NCBI RefSeq assembly: GCF_008107445.1
Contig: NZ_VSLD01000004.1
Location: 62,001-126,000, forward strand
Source of the DNA: Arthrobacter echini
GTDB lineage: Bacteria > Actinomycetota > Actinomycetes > Actinomycetales > Micrococcaceae
Reading direction: 5' to 3'
Length of the DNA stretch: 64,000 nt
Shown here: one piece after another, positions 36,438-45,874 of the stretch
Layout of the letters: every line of letters starts with the position of its first letter
Numbering within the stretch: position 1 is the first letter of the stretch
The notes under the pieces: model-generated
What the model was told of the DNA's origin: nothing
Databases searched by the model: none
Seen by the model: the letters and a program-made list of their open reading frames with translations, nothing else
Made by a program: the position numbers and the translations under genes

Positions 36438-37433
36438 ATGCTGGATCCACGAACCCTTTACACCATCAACACCGACGTCTTCGACGATCCGGAGTCCGTC
36501 GGGCTGCCCCTGCTGGTCAGTCTGACCGGCTTCATGGATGCGGGCCAGGTCGTCGCCCAGGTCGGCGAGGAGCTGGTCGACGTGCTGGACCACGACCTGG
36601 TGGCCGAGTTCGACACCGATCAGCTGGTCGACTACCGCGGACGGCGCCCGAAGATCACCTTTGTAGAGGATCACCTGGAGGACTACAAGCCGCACCGCCT
36701 CGAGATCCGGCGGCTGTACGACGGGCTCGGCGAGCCCTTCCTCCTCCTGACCGGCACGGAACCGGATCTGCAGTGGGAACGGTTCGTCCGCGCCGTCGTG
36801 GGACTCGTCGAGGATCTCCACGTACCGCTGGTCTCGTGGATCCACGCCATCCCGATGCCGGTCCCGCACACGCGGCCCATCGGTGTGACCCTGCACGGAA
36901 ACCGCGCCGACCTGATCGACGGGATGAACGCCTGGCGGCCGACGGCGGAGCTCCAGGCCTCGATCGGGCACGTCCTCGAGCTACGACTCATCGAGGGCGG
37001 GCACGACGTCGTCGGGCATGTGATCCACGTTCCGCACTACCTCTCCGAGGCCGAATACCCTCCGGCAGCTGTGGCCGGGCTCGAGTACCTCGGCGCCACG
37101 GCGGGGCTGGTCCTGCCCACCGACCGTCTCCGCGAGACCGGCCGCGACGTCGAACGGCAGATCGCCAAGCAGGTGGGGAACTCGACGGAGGTGCAGTCCG
37201 TGGTCTCCTCCCTCGAGCAGCGGTACGACGAGTACGCCGACGGCGCTGCCCGCAAGTCGCTCCTCGTGAAGGAGAACAGCGAACTGGCCAGCGCGGACGA
37301 GATCGGGGCCGCGGTGGAGGCCTACCTGGCGAGCCCCCAGGCTGAGGAGGAATCCACCCTGCTCTGGGAGGCGGAGTTCCCCGGCGCAGCCGACGCGGGA
37401 GACCAGCACGAGGGTGAGGGGCGCACGCCGTAG
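36438..37433 (+). CDS. PAC2 family protein
   Basis: A 331-residue protein of the PAC2 (proteasome assembly chaperone 2-like) family, common in actinobacteria. Conserved blocks: LPLLVSLTGFMDAGQVVAQV (about 23-42), FDTDQLVDYRGRRP, LTGTEPDLQWERFV, HAIPMPVPHTRP, HVPHYLSE and YLGATAGLVLPTDRL. The C-terminal 80 residues are charged and helical (coiled-coil-like, EQRYDEYADGA). Function is unknown; a proteasome link is suggested only by the family name. ATG at 36438 has GGAAGAGAGAG upstream; an ATG at 36408 in frame would add ten residues. Confidence 0.88.
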   Translation: MLDPRTLYTINTDVFDDPESVGLPLLVSLTGFMDAGQVVAQVGEELVDVLDHDLVAEFDTDQLVDYRGRRPKITFVEDHLEDYKPHRLEIRRLYDGLGEPFLLLTGTEPDLQWERFVRAVVGLVEDLHVPLVSWIHAIPMPVPHTRPIGVTLHGNRADLIDGMNAWRPTAELQASIGHVLELRLIEGGHDVVGHVIHVPHYLSEAEYPPAAVAGLEYLGATAGLVLPTDRLRETGRDVERQIAKQVGNSTEVQSVVSSLEQRYDEYADGAARKSLLVKENSELASADEIGAAVEAYLASPQAEEESTLLWEAEFPGAADAGDQHEGEGRTP

Positions 37434-37448
37434 CAGGACCGGCCGCGC

Positions 37449-37454
37449 GATAAT
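37449..37454 (+). promoter_or_regulatory. -10 hexamer of a probable leaderless MFS gene promoter
   Basis: GATAAT ends six bases before the GTG at 37461. Confidence 0.5.
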
Positions 37455-37460
37455 GGGCGG

Positions 37461-38810
37461 GTGAATTCCTCGAGGGCGTTTCTGGTCTGGGCCGCGGGCG
37501 TCACGGCCTATCTGGTGGCCGTGACGCAGCGCACCACCTTCGGTGTCGCCGGACTCCAGGCCACCGACCGTTTCGACGCCTCCGCATCCCAACTGTCGAT
37601 CTTCACCGTGGTGCAACTGCTGGTGTACGCCGGTCTTCAGGTGCCCGTCGGCGTGCTCGTGGACCGGTGGGGCCCGAGGACCCTCATCGTGGCGGGCGGG
37701 ATCCTGATGATCCTCGGCCAGGTGCAGCTGGCCTTCGCCGAATCCGTGGGTGCGGGGATCGTGGGGCGACTGCTCGTCGGAGCCGGCGACGCGACCACCT
37801 TCATCAGTGTGCTCCGCCTGCTCCCCGCATGGTTCCCCTTCCACCGCATACCCGTCCTGACCCAGTGGACCGGGATCATCGGGCAGCTCGGTCAGATCGT
37901 GTCCGTGATCCCGTTCGTCGCGGTACTCTCCACCTTCGGGTGGGAGCCCGCCTTCCTCGGCGCCGCGGCCCTGTCCGTGCTCGCCGTCCTCTTCGCGGTG
38001 ATCGCCATCCGCGACTCGCCGGAGGCCGGCAGCGAGCGCTCCGTGCAGACCCTCCGGGAGACCGGGGCGTCGCTCGCCGAGGCCTGGAGGCAGCCGGGAA
38101 CGCGGCTCGGGCTGTGGACGCACTTCACCATCCAGTTCCCTGGCACCGTCTTCGTCCTGATGTGGGGCTATCCGTACCTGGTGCGGGCGGAGAAGCTGGG
38201 GGAGGGGCCTGCCTCGGTCCTGATGACCCTGTTCGTCGCCGTCGGGATCCTCTGCGGGCCGTTCCTCGGACGGTACGTGGGGCGTCATCCCCTGCGGCGC
38301 TCCACCATGGTGCTCGCCATCGCGGCGCTGATCGCCGGGGCGTGGCTCGCGGTCCTGCTGCAACCCGGGCCTGCTCCGCTACCGCTGCTGGTCCTGCTGG
38401 TGATCGCCCTCGCCATCGGCGGCCCGGGCTCCATGATCGCGTTCGACTTCGCCCGTACCTTCAATGCCGCCGCTCGGCTGGGTACTGCAACGGGCATCGT
38501 CAACATCGGCGGGTTCCTGGCGTCGCTGCTGTCGATGTTCGTCATCGGCGTCATCCTCGATCTGCTCCTCGGCAGCGGATTCTCCGAGGGAGATCTCTAC
38601 GCGCTGGGCTCGTTCAGGATCGCCATGGCGGCGCAACTCGTCGTCCTCGCCGTGGGAGTGGTCAACGTCGTCCTCATCCGGCGCCGCGTCCGACGGCGGA
38701 TGGCCGAGCAGGGCGTCGTCGTGCCGCCGGTCCGCGACGTGATCGTCCGCGAGCGCGCACGGCGCCGCGAGCAGAAGGCAGCCCGGCGCAGGGGCGGGCT
38801 CGGATCGTGA
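37461..38810 (+). CDS. MFS transporter
   Basis: A 449-residue major-facilitator protein with about 12 hydrophobic segments. The loop after helix 2 carries the family motif GVLVDRWGPRTLIVAGG (about 64-80), and there is a matching QWTGIIGQLGQIVSVIPF region (helices 4-5). The C-terminus is a basic cytoplasmic tail (RRRVRRRM, then RERARRREQKAARRRGG). Substrate cannot be read from the sequence; NarK-like and multidrug families are both possible. GTG start, no Shine-Dalgarno, -10 hexamer at six bases. Confidence 0.9.
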   Translation: MNSSRAFLVWAAGVTAYLVAVTQRTTFGVAGLQATDRFDASASQLSIFTVVQLLVYAGLQVPVGVLVDRWGPRTLIVAGGILMILGQVQLAFAESVGAGIVGRLLVGAGDATTFISVLRLLPAWFPFHRIPVLTQWTGIIGQLGQIVSVIPFVAVLSTFGWEPAFLGAAALSVLAVLFAVIAIRDSPEAGSERSVQTLRETGASLAEAWRQPGTRLGLWTHFTIQFPGTVFVLMWGYPYLVRAEKLGEGPASVLMTLFVAVGILCGPFLGRYVGRHPLRRSTMVLAIAALIAGAWLAVLLQPGPAPLPLLVLLVIALAIGGPGSMIAFDFARTFNAAARLGTATGIVNIGGFLASLLSMFVIGVILDLLLGSGFSEGDLYALGSFRIAMAAQLVVLAVGVVNVVLIRRRVRRRMAEQGVVVPPVRDVIVRERARRREQKAARRRGGLGS

Positions 38811-38887
38811 GGAGCGGGCCCTTCCCCTTGTCCACATAGCAGGTGGCCCCGGGGCGCACCGGGGCGTGGCCGGGCAGGGTGATCGGC

Positions 38888-40216
38888 ATGACCTCATCGA
38901 ACCCTGCACCGGGCCGTTCCCTCCCATCCACCCTGTCCATCACCTCGCCCGAGGACATCCTGGTCTACGTACCTCACGCTCTCGGCTTCGCGCCGCAGGA
39001 GAGTCTCGTGGTCCTCACGACGGCGAAGGGACGGCTCGGTGCCACCCTCCGGGTGGACCTCCCTGCCGAGGGCGCCGACACCTCGATGTTCGTGCAGGGC
39101 GTCCTGTCCTTCCTGCTGGGCGACACGGAGGCAGATGCGACCCTCGTGATCGTCTACACCGAGCACCCCTGGCCCCGGCTGTCGGCTCCTCCCTTCGACG
39201 GGATGGTGGCACGCCTCGAGTCGATCCTCGCTGTCGCGGGGATGCCTGTTCGCGCCGGGTGGCTCGCCTCCGCCTCGATCTGGCGCGACTACTTCTGCCG
39301 CGACGAGAACTGCTGCCCCTGGCCAGGTGCCCCGCTCGACGCCGTGGCTCATAGCGTCCTGGGCGCGGAACTGGTCTTCGCGGGCAGCAGCTTCGATGCC
39401 TCCGCCCCCGATGCTGTGCTGCGCGGAGCGCCGGAGCTGACCCGGACGGACCCGGTCGCGGGAGAAGTCGGCGAGGTGGAGGACGCCCGGGTCCGCTACG
39501 CCTCCCGGTGCGAGGGCCGGTGGGACTCACCTGCGCAGTTCGCGGTGACCTCGGGCGCGTGGGATGCCGTCGTCGGGGGACCGGAGCCGCTGCGGACCGA
39601 CACGGAGGTACAGCTCACCGGGTTCCTCCTTGCCAGTATCGAGTCCCGCACCGTGCGGGACTTCCTCCTCGTGAGCGCGTGCCTGGGCTCAACCGCTGCG
39701 CTCGCGGGAGCCGGGGCATGCGGCCTGCTCGCAGGGGAAGCGCGGGCCCGGACCCATGCCGCGGCGGATCTCTCCGCCGACGTCGTCCTCGTCGATGTCG
39801 GTGCGTCACGGCGTGCGGTCGGTACGGCGGCTCCCGCCGAGGCGGCGCCTGCCGCCTCGACCGGCGGACGGGGACCGGAGCTCCTGTATGCGGACGTGCT
39901 GGCGGGCCGATACGCCGGACCGATCCTCTGGGCGCGTGTCGACGCCATGGCGTCCCTCCTTCCCCGACTCGCCGTCGTGTCCTCTGGGGAGCCCCGCGCT
40001 GCCGCCCTGACCATGGCGGGATGGTTCGAATACGCGCGCGGCAGGGGCTCGAGGGCTGCTGTCTTCCTCGACGCTGCGCAGGATGCAGTACCGGGCTACC
40101 GGCTCGCGCGCCTGCTGGACGAACTGCTGAGCAGGGGTGGGCTTCCGGCCTGGGCCCGGAGCCGCTCCACGGCGTGGTGCCCCGGGGGTGGACGCCTCGG
40201 GGAGGACGGCTCATGA
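38888..40216 (+). CDS. DUF4192 family protein
   Basis: A 442-residue protein that opens with the DUF4192 signature: SITSPEDILVYVPHALGFAP, then QESLVVLTTAKGRLGATLRVDLP (about 19-60; shown in two parts). The middle has SRTVRDFLLVSACLGS and the C-terminal part AAALTMAGWFEYARGRGSRA, with a sequence pattern often seen in this family (an alpha-helical repeat-like tail). Only actinobacteria commonly have it, near sigA. Function unknown, no membrane helix. ATG at 38888; no clear Shine-Dalgarno, so the start is less sure. Confidence 0.88.
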   Translation: MTSSNPAPGRSLPSTLSITSPEDILVYVPHALGFAPQESLVVLTTAKGRLGATLRVDLPAEGADTSMFVQGVLSFLLGDTEADATLVIVYTEHPWPRLSAPPFDGMVARLESILAVAGMPVRAGWLASASIWRDYFCRDENCCPWPGAPLDAVAHSVLGAELVFAGSSFDASAPDAVLRGAPELTRTDPVAGEVGEVEDARVRYASRCEGRWDSPAQFAVTSGAWDAVVGGPEPLRTDTEVQLTGFLLASIESRTVRDFLLVSACLGSTAALAGAGACGLLAGEARARTHAAADLSADVVLVDVGASRRAVGTAAPAEAAPAASTGGRGPELLYADVLAGRYAGPILWARVDAMASLLPRLAVVSSGEPRAAALTMAGWFEYARGRGSRAAVFLDAAQDAVPGYRLARLLDELLSRGGLPAWARSRSTAWCPGGGRLGEDGS

Positions 40217-40470
40217 TTACCGGGCCGGGAGCCGCACGTGAGACAATCGGGGTTGCGACCCGGTTGGGTCCGTGCATCAGATGGTGGCTGTATGCCCCGG
40301 GATCATGTCCTCCGAGCAGGAACGATCCAGGGAATAGCCGCATCGGCGGAGTGGTTCCCCTGAGGAGCTGATCCTGTCGTTCCCCTCTGGTATCAAGCGC
40401 GGATTTGACAGGGTCATAGTGGTGTTGTCCCTCTGGTGGCGCCACACACCGTGCGTTCGAAAGGTTCTCT
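40217..40470. other. 254-base gap upstream of sigA
   Basis: Contains a consensus TTGACA at 40406-40411 but no good -10 at the right spacing, a small hairpin around 40258-40271 (GACCC, loop, GGGTC), and no open frame with a ribosome site. It is a plausible long leader or multi-promoter region for the principal sigma factor. I can define no further element. Confidence 0.35.
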
Positions 40471-41673
<1,203 letters not shown>

Positions 41674-41704
41674 TCTGCAGGATCCATCTCCGGGTCCGAC
41701 GACA

Positions 41705-41732
41705 AAAGCCCCCTCCGGATGGAGGGGGCTTT
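41705..41732. terminator. Bidirectional intrinsic terminator
   Basis: Twelve-base stem (41705-41716 with 41721-41732) with a GGAT loop. A-run before and T-run after make it a classic terminator for both sigA and the convergent DUF7455 gene. Confidence 0.92.
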
Positions 41733-41752
41733 CGTGTGCTACGGGACCGATC

Positions 41753-41974
41753 TCAATCGGCGACGACAGCGGCCTTCTCGTGCAGTCGCTGCGTCTCGTC
41801 CTGCCACTCCGAGGTGATCGGCTTGAGATTCGCTTCTACTGCGCGCGCGTGATGGCCGCAGAACAGAAGCTCGCCACCGGAGGACTGAAGGACCGCCCGC
41901 ACGTATGCCTGGGCGCCGCATCGGTCGCAGCGGTCCAGTGCCGTCAGTTCGCGAGTTGCTACTGCAGTGGTCAT
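41753..41974 (-). CDS. DUF7455-type small zinc-ribbon-like protein
   Basis: A 73-residue protein with four potential metal ligands: LDRCDRCGAQAYVR (CxxC, about 15-18) and LLFCGHHAR (CxxH, about 39-42). This matches the short actinobacterial DUF7455 family found beside sigA. It is preceded by a good GAGGAGG about five bases before the ATG and followed by a shared terminator. Function is unknown; DNA, RNA or RNA-polymerase binding would be a guess. The AT-rich stretch near 42001-42020 (TTATAT on the minus strand) may hold its promoter. Confidence 0.88.
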   Translation of the reverse strand: MTTAVATRELTALDRCDRCGAQAYVRAVLQSSGGELLFCGHHARAVEANLKPITSEWQDETQRLHEKAAVVAD

Positions 41975-42135
41975 GAATGCCTCCTCATGTGGATCGTGTA
42001 CTCATATAACCATCATTCGTCACCACTTCATCCCAGGCTTGGCCCCCTTTCGCTCGGGGCGTACGAGCGCTAGGCCCACCGGCCGGCAGCACGGCGCACC
42101 ACCGCCCGGCGGCCGCCGTTGTCGGACCCGGCCCG

Positions 42136-42141
42136 TAAACT
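42136..42141 (+). promoter_or_regulatory. Putative -10 hexamer of parE
   Basis: TAAACT predicts a start near 42148 and a 63-base leader ending in AAGGAG six bases before the parE ATG at 42211. Confidence 0.45.
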
Positions 42142-42210
42142 GGGGTGACCACCAGCACCCTGCCGGGCACCTGTCCCGGACTGTGCATGTCTTCCGTCAA
42201 GGAGCTCCTG

Positions 42211-44319
42211 ATGACACCCCCCACCTCGGACTACACGGCCCGGCACCTGTCGGTCCTGGAGGGCCTCGAAGCGGTCCGCAAGCGTCCCGGGATGTACATC
42301 GGCTCCACGGACTCGCGCGGACTGATGCACTGCCTGTGGGAGATCATCGACAATTCGGTCGACGAGGCGCTGGCGGGCTACGGCCAGAACATCACCGTGA
42401 TCCTGCACGGGGACGGCTCCGTGGAGATCCACGACGACGGTCGGGGCATCCCGGTGGACCTCGAACCCAGGACGGGATTGAGCGGCGTCGAGGTCGTCTT
42501 CACCAAGCTTCACGCCGGCGGCAAATTCGGCGGCGGGTCCTACACGGCGTCGGGCGGCCTCCATGGCGTGGGCGCCAGCGTCGTCAACGCGCTCTCCTCC
42601 CGGCTCGACGTCTTCGTCGATCGGGGGAGCAAGACCTACGCCATGTCCTTCCGGCGCGGCGAGCCCGGTATCTTCAGGGACGGCAGAGTGGTCTCGCCCG
42701 AGGCTCCCTTCGATCCCTTCGTCAACGACTCCCGGCTCGAGGTCGTCGGCACCGCCAAGCGCGGCGTGACCGGGACGCGGCTGAGATACTGGGCGGACCG
42801 CCAGATCTTCACCCCCGACGCGCGGTTCTCCTACGAGGAACTGCAGACCCGGGCGCGGCAGACCTCCTTCCTCGTCCCGGGGCTGCGCATCACCCTGCGC
42901 GACGAGCGCAGGCTGCCCGGTACCCCGGGGGAAGCCGGCCCGGTGGAGGAGGTCTTCCAGCACGACGGCGGCATCTCCGAGTACGCCGAGTTCCTGGCTC
43001 CCGACACGGCCATCACCGACGTCTGGCGCCTCCACGGCTCCGGACGCTTCACGGAGTCCGTGCCGGTCCTCGACGCGAGCGGACACAGCAGGATGGCCGA
43101 GGTGGAGCGGGATTGCGAGGTGGATATCGCCCTGCGCTGGGGCATCGGCTACGAGACGACACTGCGCAGCTACGTCAACATCATCGCGACCCCCAAGGGC
43201 GGCACGCACCAGAGCGGGTTCGAGCAGGCCCTGCTCAAGACCTTCCGCAAGGTGATCGGCGAGAACGCACGGAAGCTCAAGGCCGGCAGCGACAAGATCG
43301 AGAAGGACGACGTCTTCGCGGGGCTGACGGCCGTCCTCACCGTGCGCCTCGCGGAGCCGCAGTTCGAGGGCCAGACCAAGGAGATCCTGGGGACCTCGGC
43401 CGTCAGGCCCATCGTCGTGAAGGTGGTGGAGAAGCAACTGCAGGCGCAGCTGTCCTCCTCGGCGCGCAACGACAAGGCCCAGGCGAGCATCCTGCTGGAG
43501 AAGGTCGTCGCTGAGATGAAGTCCCGCATCTCGGCGCGCGTGCACAAGGAGACCCAGCGCCGCAAGAACGCCCTCGAGACCTCGACGATGCCGGCGAAGC
43601 TCGCTGATTGCCGCATCGACGATCCGGAGCGCTCCGAACTCTTCATCGTCGAGGGCGACAGTGCCCTGGGCACCGCCAAGAACGCGAGGTCCTCGGACTA
43701 CCAGGCGCTGCTGCCCATCCGCGGCAAGATCCTCAACGTGCAGAAGGCCTCGGTGGGTGACATGCTCTCGAACGCGGAGTGCGCCGCACTCATCCAGGTC
43801 ATCGGTGCCGGCTCCGGGCGCAGCTTCCAACTGGACGCCCGCCGCTACGGCAAGGTGATCCTCATGACCGACGCCGATGTGGACGGCGCGCACATCCGGA
43901 CGCTCCTCCTGACCCTCTTCTTCCGGTACATGCGGCCCCTCGTCGAGGCGGGCCGCGTGTACGCGGCGGTTCCACCCCTGCACCGTGTCGAGGTCATCAA
44001 CAGTGGAGCCAAGGCCAACGAGATGATCTACACCTATTCGGAGGCGGAGCTGACCCGGCTGCTGGCCGCCATGGAGGAGCAGGGCCGGCGTTACAAGTCA
44101 CCGATCCAGCGCTACAAGGGGCTGGGGGAGATGGATGCCGACCAGCTCGCGGAGACGACCATGGACCCGCGGCACCGGACCCTGCGGCGCGTGCGCATCC
44201 AGGAGGCAGCGTCGGCCGAGCGCGTCTTCGGTCTGCTCATGGGCAGCGACGTGGCTCCGCGCAAGGACTTCATCGTTGCAGGCGCCTCGACCCTCGACCG
44301 CGATCGGATCGATGCCTGA
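42211..44319 (+). CDS. parE: DNA topoisomerase IV subunit B
   Basis: ATPase subunit of the type II topoisomerase that decatenates chromosomes. The 702 residues include the GHKL ATPase motifs LEAVRKRPGMYIGST (about 18-32), EIIDNSVDEALAGY, HDDGRGIPVD and GGLHGVGASVVNALS; the transducer domain with EILGTSAVRPIVVKV; and the TOPRIM domain with EGDSALGTAKNARS (about 482-495) and DADVDGAHI. The ATG at 42211 has AAGGAG; a GTG at 42145 in frame would add 22 unconserved residues. Naming as ParE rather than GyrB rests on length and on parC nearby; the two are close paralogues. Confidence 0.93.
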   Translation: MTPPTSDYTARHLSVLEGLEAVRKRPGMYIGSTDSRGLMHCLWEIIDNSVDEALAGYGQNITVILHGDGSVEIHDDGRGIPVDLEPRTGLSGVEVVFTKLHAGGKFGGGSYTASGGLHGVGASVVNALSSRLDVFVDRGSKTYAMSFRRGEPGIFRDGRVVSPEAPFDPFVNDSRLEVVGTAKRGVTGTRLRYWADRQIFTPDARFSYEELQTRARQTSFLVPGLRITLRDERRLPGTPGEAGPVEEVFQHDGGISEYAEFLAPDTAITDVWRLHGSGRFTESVPVLDASGHSRMAEVERDCEVDIALRWGIGYETTLRSYVNIIATPKGGTHQSGFEQALLKTFRKVIGENARKLKAGSDKIEKDDVFAGLTAVLTVRLAEPQFEGQTKEILGTSAVRPIVVKVVEKQLQAQLSSSARNDKAQASILLEKVVAEMKSRISARVHKETQRRKNALETSTMPAKLADCRIDDPERSELFIVEGDSALGTAKNARSSDYQALLPIRGKILNVQKASVGDMLSNAECAALIQVIGAGSGRSFQLDARRYGKVILMTDADVDGAHIRTLLLTLFFRYMRPLVEAGRVYAAVPPLHRVEVINSGAKANEMIYTYSEAELTRLLAAMEEQGRRYKSPIQRYKGLGEMDADQLAETTMDPRHRTLRRVRIQEAASAERVFGLLMGSDVAPRKDFIVAGASTLDRDRIDA

Positions 44320-44337
44320 GCGGGTGAGGCGCCAGGG

Positions 44338-45324
44338 TCAGCCCACCAGTTCCGGGACCACCAGGAGCGCCGGGGGCACCACCAGGAGGAGACCGGCCGC
44401 GGACAGTGCAGCTGCCTGCTGGAGCCGGCGCAGGGGTGGCAGCGGTGCGAGGAGCCGCCGCACCCGATGTGCCGTCGATTCGTTCCCGAGGGTCCGGCCC
44501 GTTGGATCCGCCCTAGCGGCGCGGGGCAGTTCGTCAGCCGCTGAGGCGGCGAGCTCGTCCCGATCCGGGTGCACCTCGCCGGAACCCACGATCACGATGG
44601 CCCGGACCAGTGTGGCCCGGTCCACGCGTCGCAGGGCCTCGTCGTCGGCGAGCATCTCGATCAGCTCGCTGACGGCACGCTGGGCGAGCTGCGAGGTGGG
44701 CAGCCACGGCAGCGCGGATCGCCAGGCGGCGAAGGCCCACAGCAACAGGTGATGGCGCTGGTGGAGGTGGGCGTGCTCATGGGTGAGGACGGCATCGAGC
44801 TCGGCCTGCGTCAACAGGTCCATCAGCCCGTCCGACATCACGGTCACCGAGTGCGCCCCACCCGGCAGGCAGTAGGCCACGGGCGCCGGATGGTTGATCA
44901 CCACGGTGGCGGGCTGCTGGGCGGACGGCGAACTGAGCAGGGTCAGCATGTCCCGGTGCCGGGAGCGCTGGCGCCGGATGCGTACGAAGGTCAGCGCCAG
45001 GGTGAACACCAGGTGGGCGAACAGGAGGACGGCCGCGCTGATGGCGAAGACGTGCACCACGCCCAGCGTCCGGGCGGAGGCGTCATCGAGCAACAGATCG
45101 AGGAAGCCGGCCGATGCGGCGACCAGGTTGTCCCCGAGCGGTTCGAGCCCCCAGACCAGCAGCGCCCCGATCATCGACAGACCACCGGCCAGGGCTATGG
45201 ACTGCCAGAGCACCATGGCAGTGAAGGGTGCCCGCGCCGTCCAGTCGGCCCGTGAGAGCGCGATGGGCGCAGGCCAGGCCAGGACGATCGCGAGGGCCGC
45301 GAGCAGGTAGGAGGCCCAGAACAC
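44338..45324 (-). CDS. M56 family metallopeptidase (BlaR1/MecR1-like)
   Basis: A 328-residue membrane protease-like protein encoded seven bases after blaI. It has about four hydrophobic segments (3-23, 38-60, 88-110 and one near the C-terminus 300-325) and the zinc-protease motif THEHAHLHQRHH (HExxH, about 197-201). Homologues act as sensors that relieve repression by BlaI. It lacks a penicillin-binding sensor domain, so the signal is not beta-lactam by direct acylation of this protein, or is unknown. GTG start. Confidence 0.9.
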   Translation of the reverse strand: MFWASYLLAALAIVLAWPAPIALSRADWTARAPFTAMVLWQSIALAGGLSMIGALLVWGLEPLGDNLVAASAGFLDLLLDDASARTLGVVHVFAISAAVLLFAHLVFTLALTFVRIRRQRSRHRDMLTLLSSPSAQQPATVVINHPAPVAYCLPGGAHSVTVMSDGLMDLLTQAELDAVLTHEHAHLHQRHHLLLWAFAAWRSALPWLPTSQLAQRAVSELIEMLADDEALRRVDRATLVRAIVIVGSGEVHPDRDELAASAADELPRAARADPTGRTLGNESTAHRVRRLLAPLPPLRRLQQAAALSAAGLLLVVPPALLVVPELVG

Positions 45325-45331
45325 GGAGGGG

Positions 45332-45700
45332 TCAGCTGCCGCCGAGCAGGGTACGCAGCGTCTGGGCTTCTGCCTCCGAGACACTTCCGATGAACCGGGC
45401 GAGGACGGCATCGCGGTCGGGCGCGGTGACCAGCACCTCGTGCATGAGTTCTGCCGTGTGGTCCTCGCGACTGGTCACGGACCTGTAGCGGTGCGGCCGG
45501 ATGTTGCGTTCACGCTCGACCAGGCCCTTCTTCTCCAGACGTGACAGGACGGTCAGCACTGTGGTCACCGCGAGTTCGCGGCCGGTCTCCGGCGCCGGCA
45601 CCTCGGCGATCGCGTCCCGTAGTTCGTTCGCGGTGGTCGATTCCGTGGTGGCCCACAGCAGGTCCATCACCGTGCGTTCGAGGTCTCCGAGCGTTGCCAT
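45332..45700 (-). CDS. blaI: BlaI/MecI/CopY family transcriptional repressor
   Basis: A 122-residue winged-helix repressor: LGDLERTVMDLLWATTEST (about 4-22), recognition-helix region TVLTVLSRLEKKGLVERE (about 46-63), a wing HRYRSVTSREDH, and a C-terminal dimerisation helix. BlaI proteins bind palindromes with GTAGA/TCTAC half-sites; one is present at 45779-45795, overlapping the putative -35. Forms an operon with the M56 gene downstream. ATG preceded by GGAAG. Confidence 0.95.
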   Translation of the reverse strand: MATLGDLERTVMDLLWATTESTTANELRDAIAEVPAPETGRELAVTTVLTVLSRLEKKGLVERERNIRPHRYRSVTSREDHTAELMHEVLVTAPDRDAVLARFIGSVSEAEAQTLRTLLGGS

Positions 45701-45754
45701 GTTCTTCCTTCGATCGCTCCGTGGTCCGGGCCTGCGGCAGGGCCGGAGGATCTC

Positions 45755-45795
45755 AATCTACAGCCTGGCGGCACACGGTTCTACTTGATGTAGAA
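45755..45795 (-). promoter_or_regulatory. blaI promoter with BlaI-type palindrome
   Basis: The palindrome TTCTAC-n5-GTAGAA is at 45779-45795. On the minus strand the putative -35 (TAGAAC, 45783-45778) lies inside it and the -10 is TAGATT (45760-45755), 17 bases away. A further half-site (CTGTAGA) overlaps the -10. Repressor bound here would block blaI transcription (autoregulation). Confidence 0.6.
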
Positions 45796-45862
45796 GTCTC
45801 GTGGAGGAGAACGCCACGCCCGCAGCGGAGCATCACCGGGACCCGCCCAGGATGCGCTGCAA

Positions 45863-45868
45863 TAGGCT
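45863..45868 (+). promoter_or_regulatory. -10 hexamer, probable leaderless promoter of the tandem GNAT gene
   Basis: TAGGCT ends six bases before the ATG at 45875, identical in hexamer and spacing to the RDD gene. Confidence 0.55.
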
Positions 45869-45874
45869 GGATCC

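Noticed and set aside
42145-42210. Earlier GTG start for parE
   Set aside because: Would add 22 residues outside the family and lies only three bases from the -10 hexamer; the ATG at 42211 has AAGGAG.
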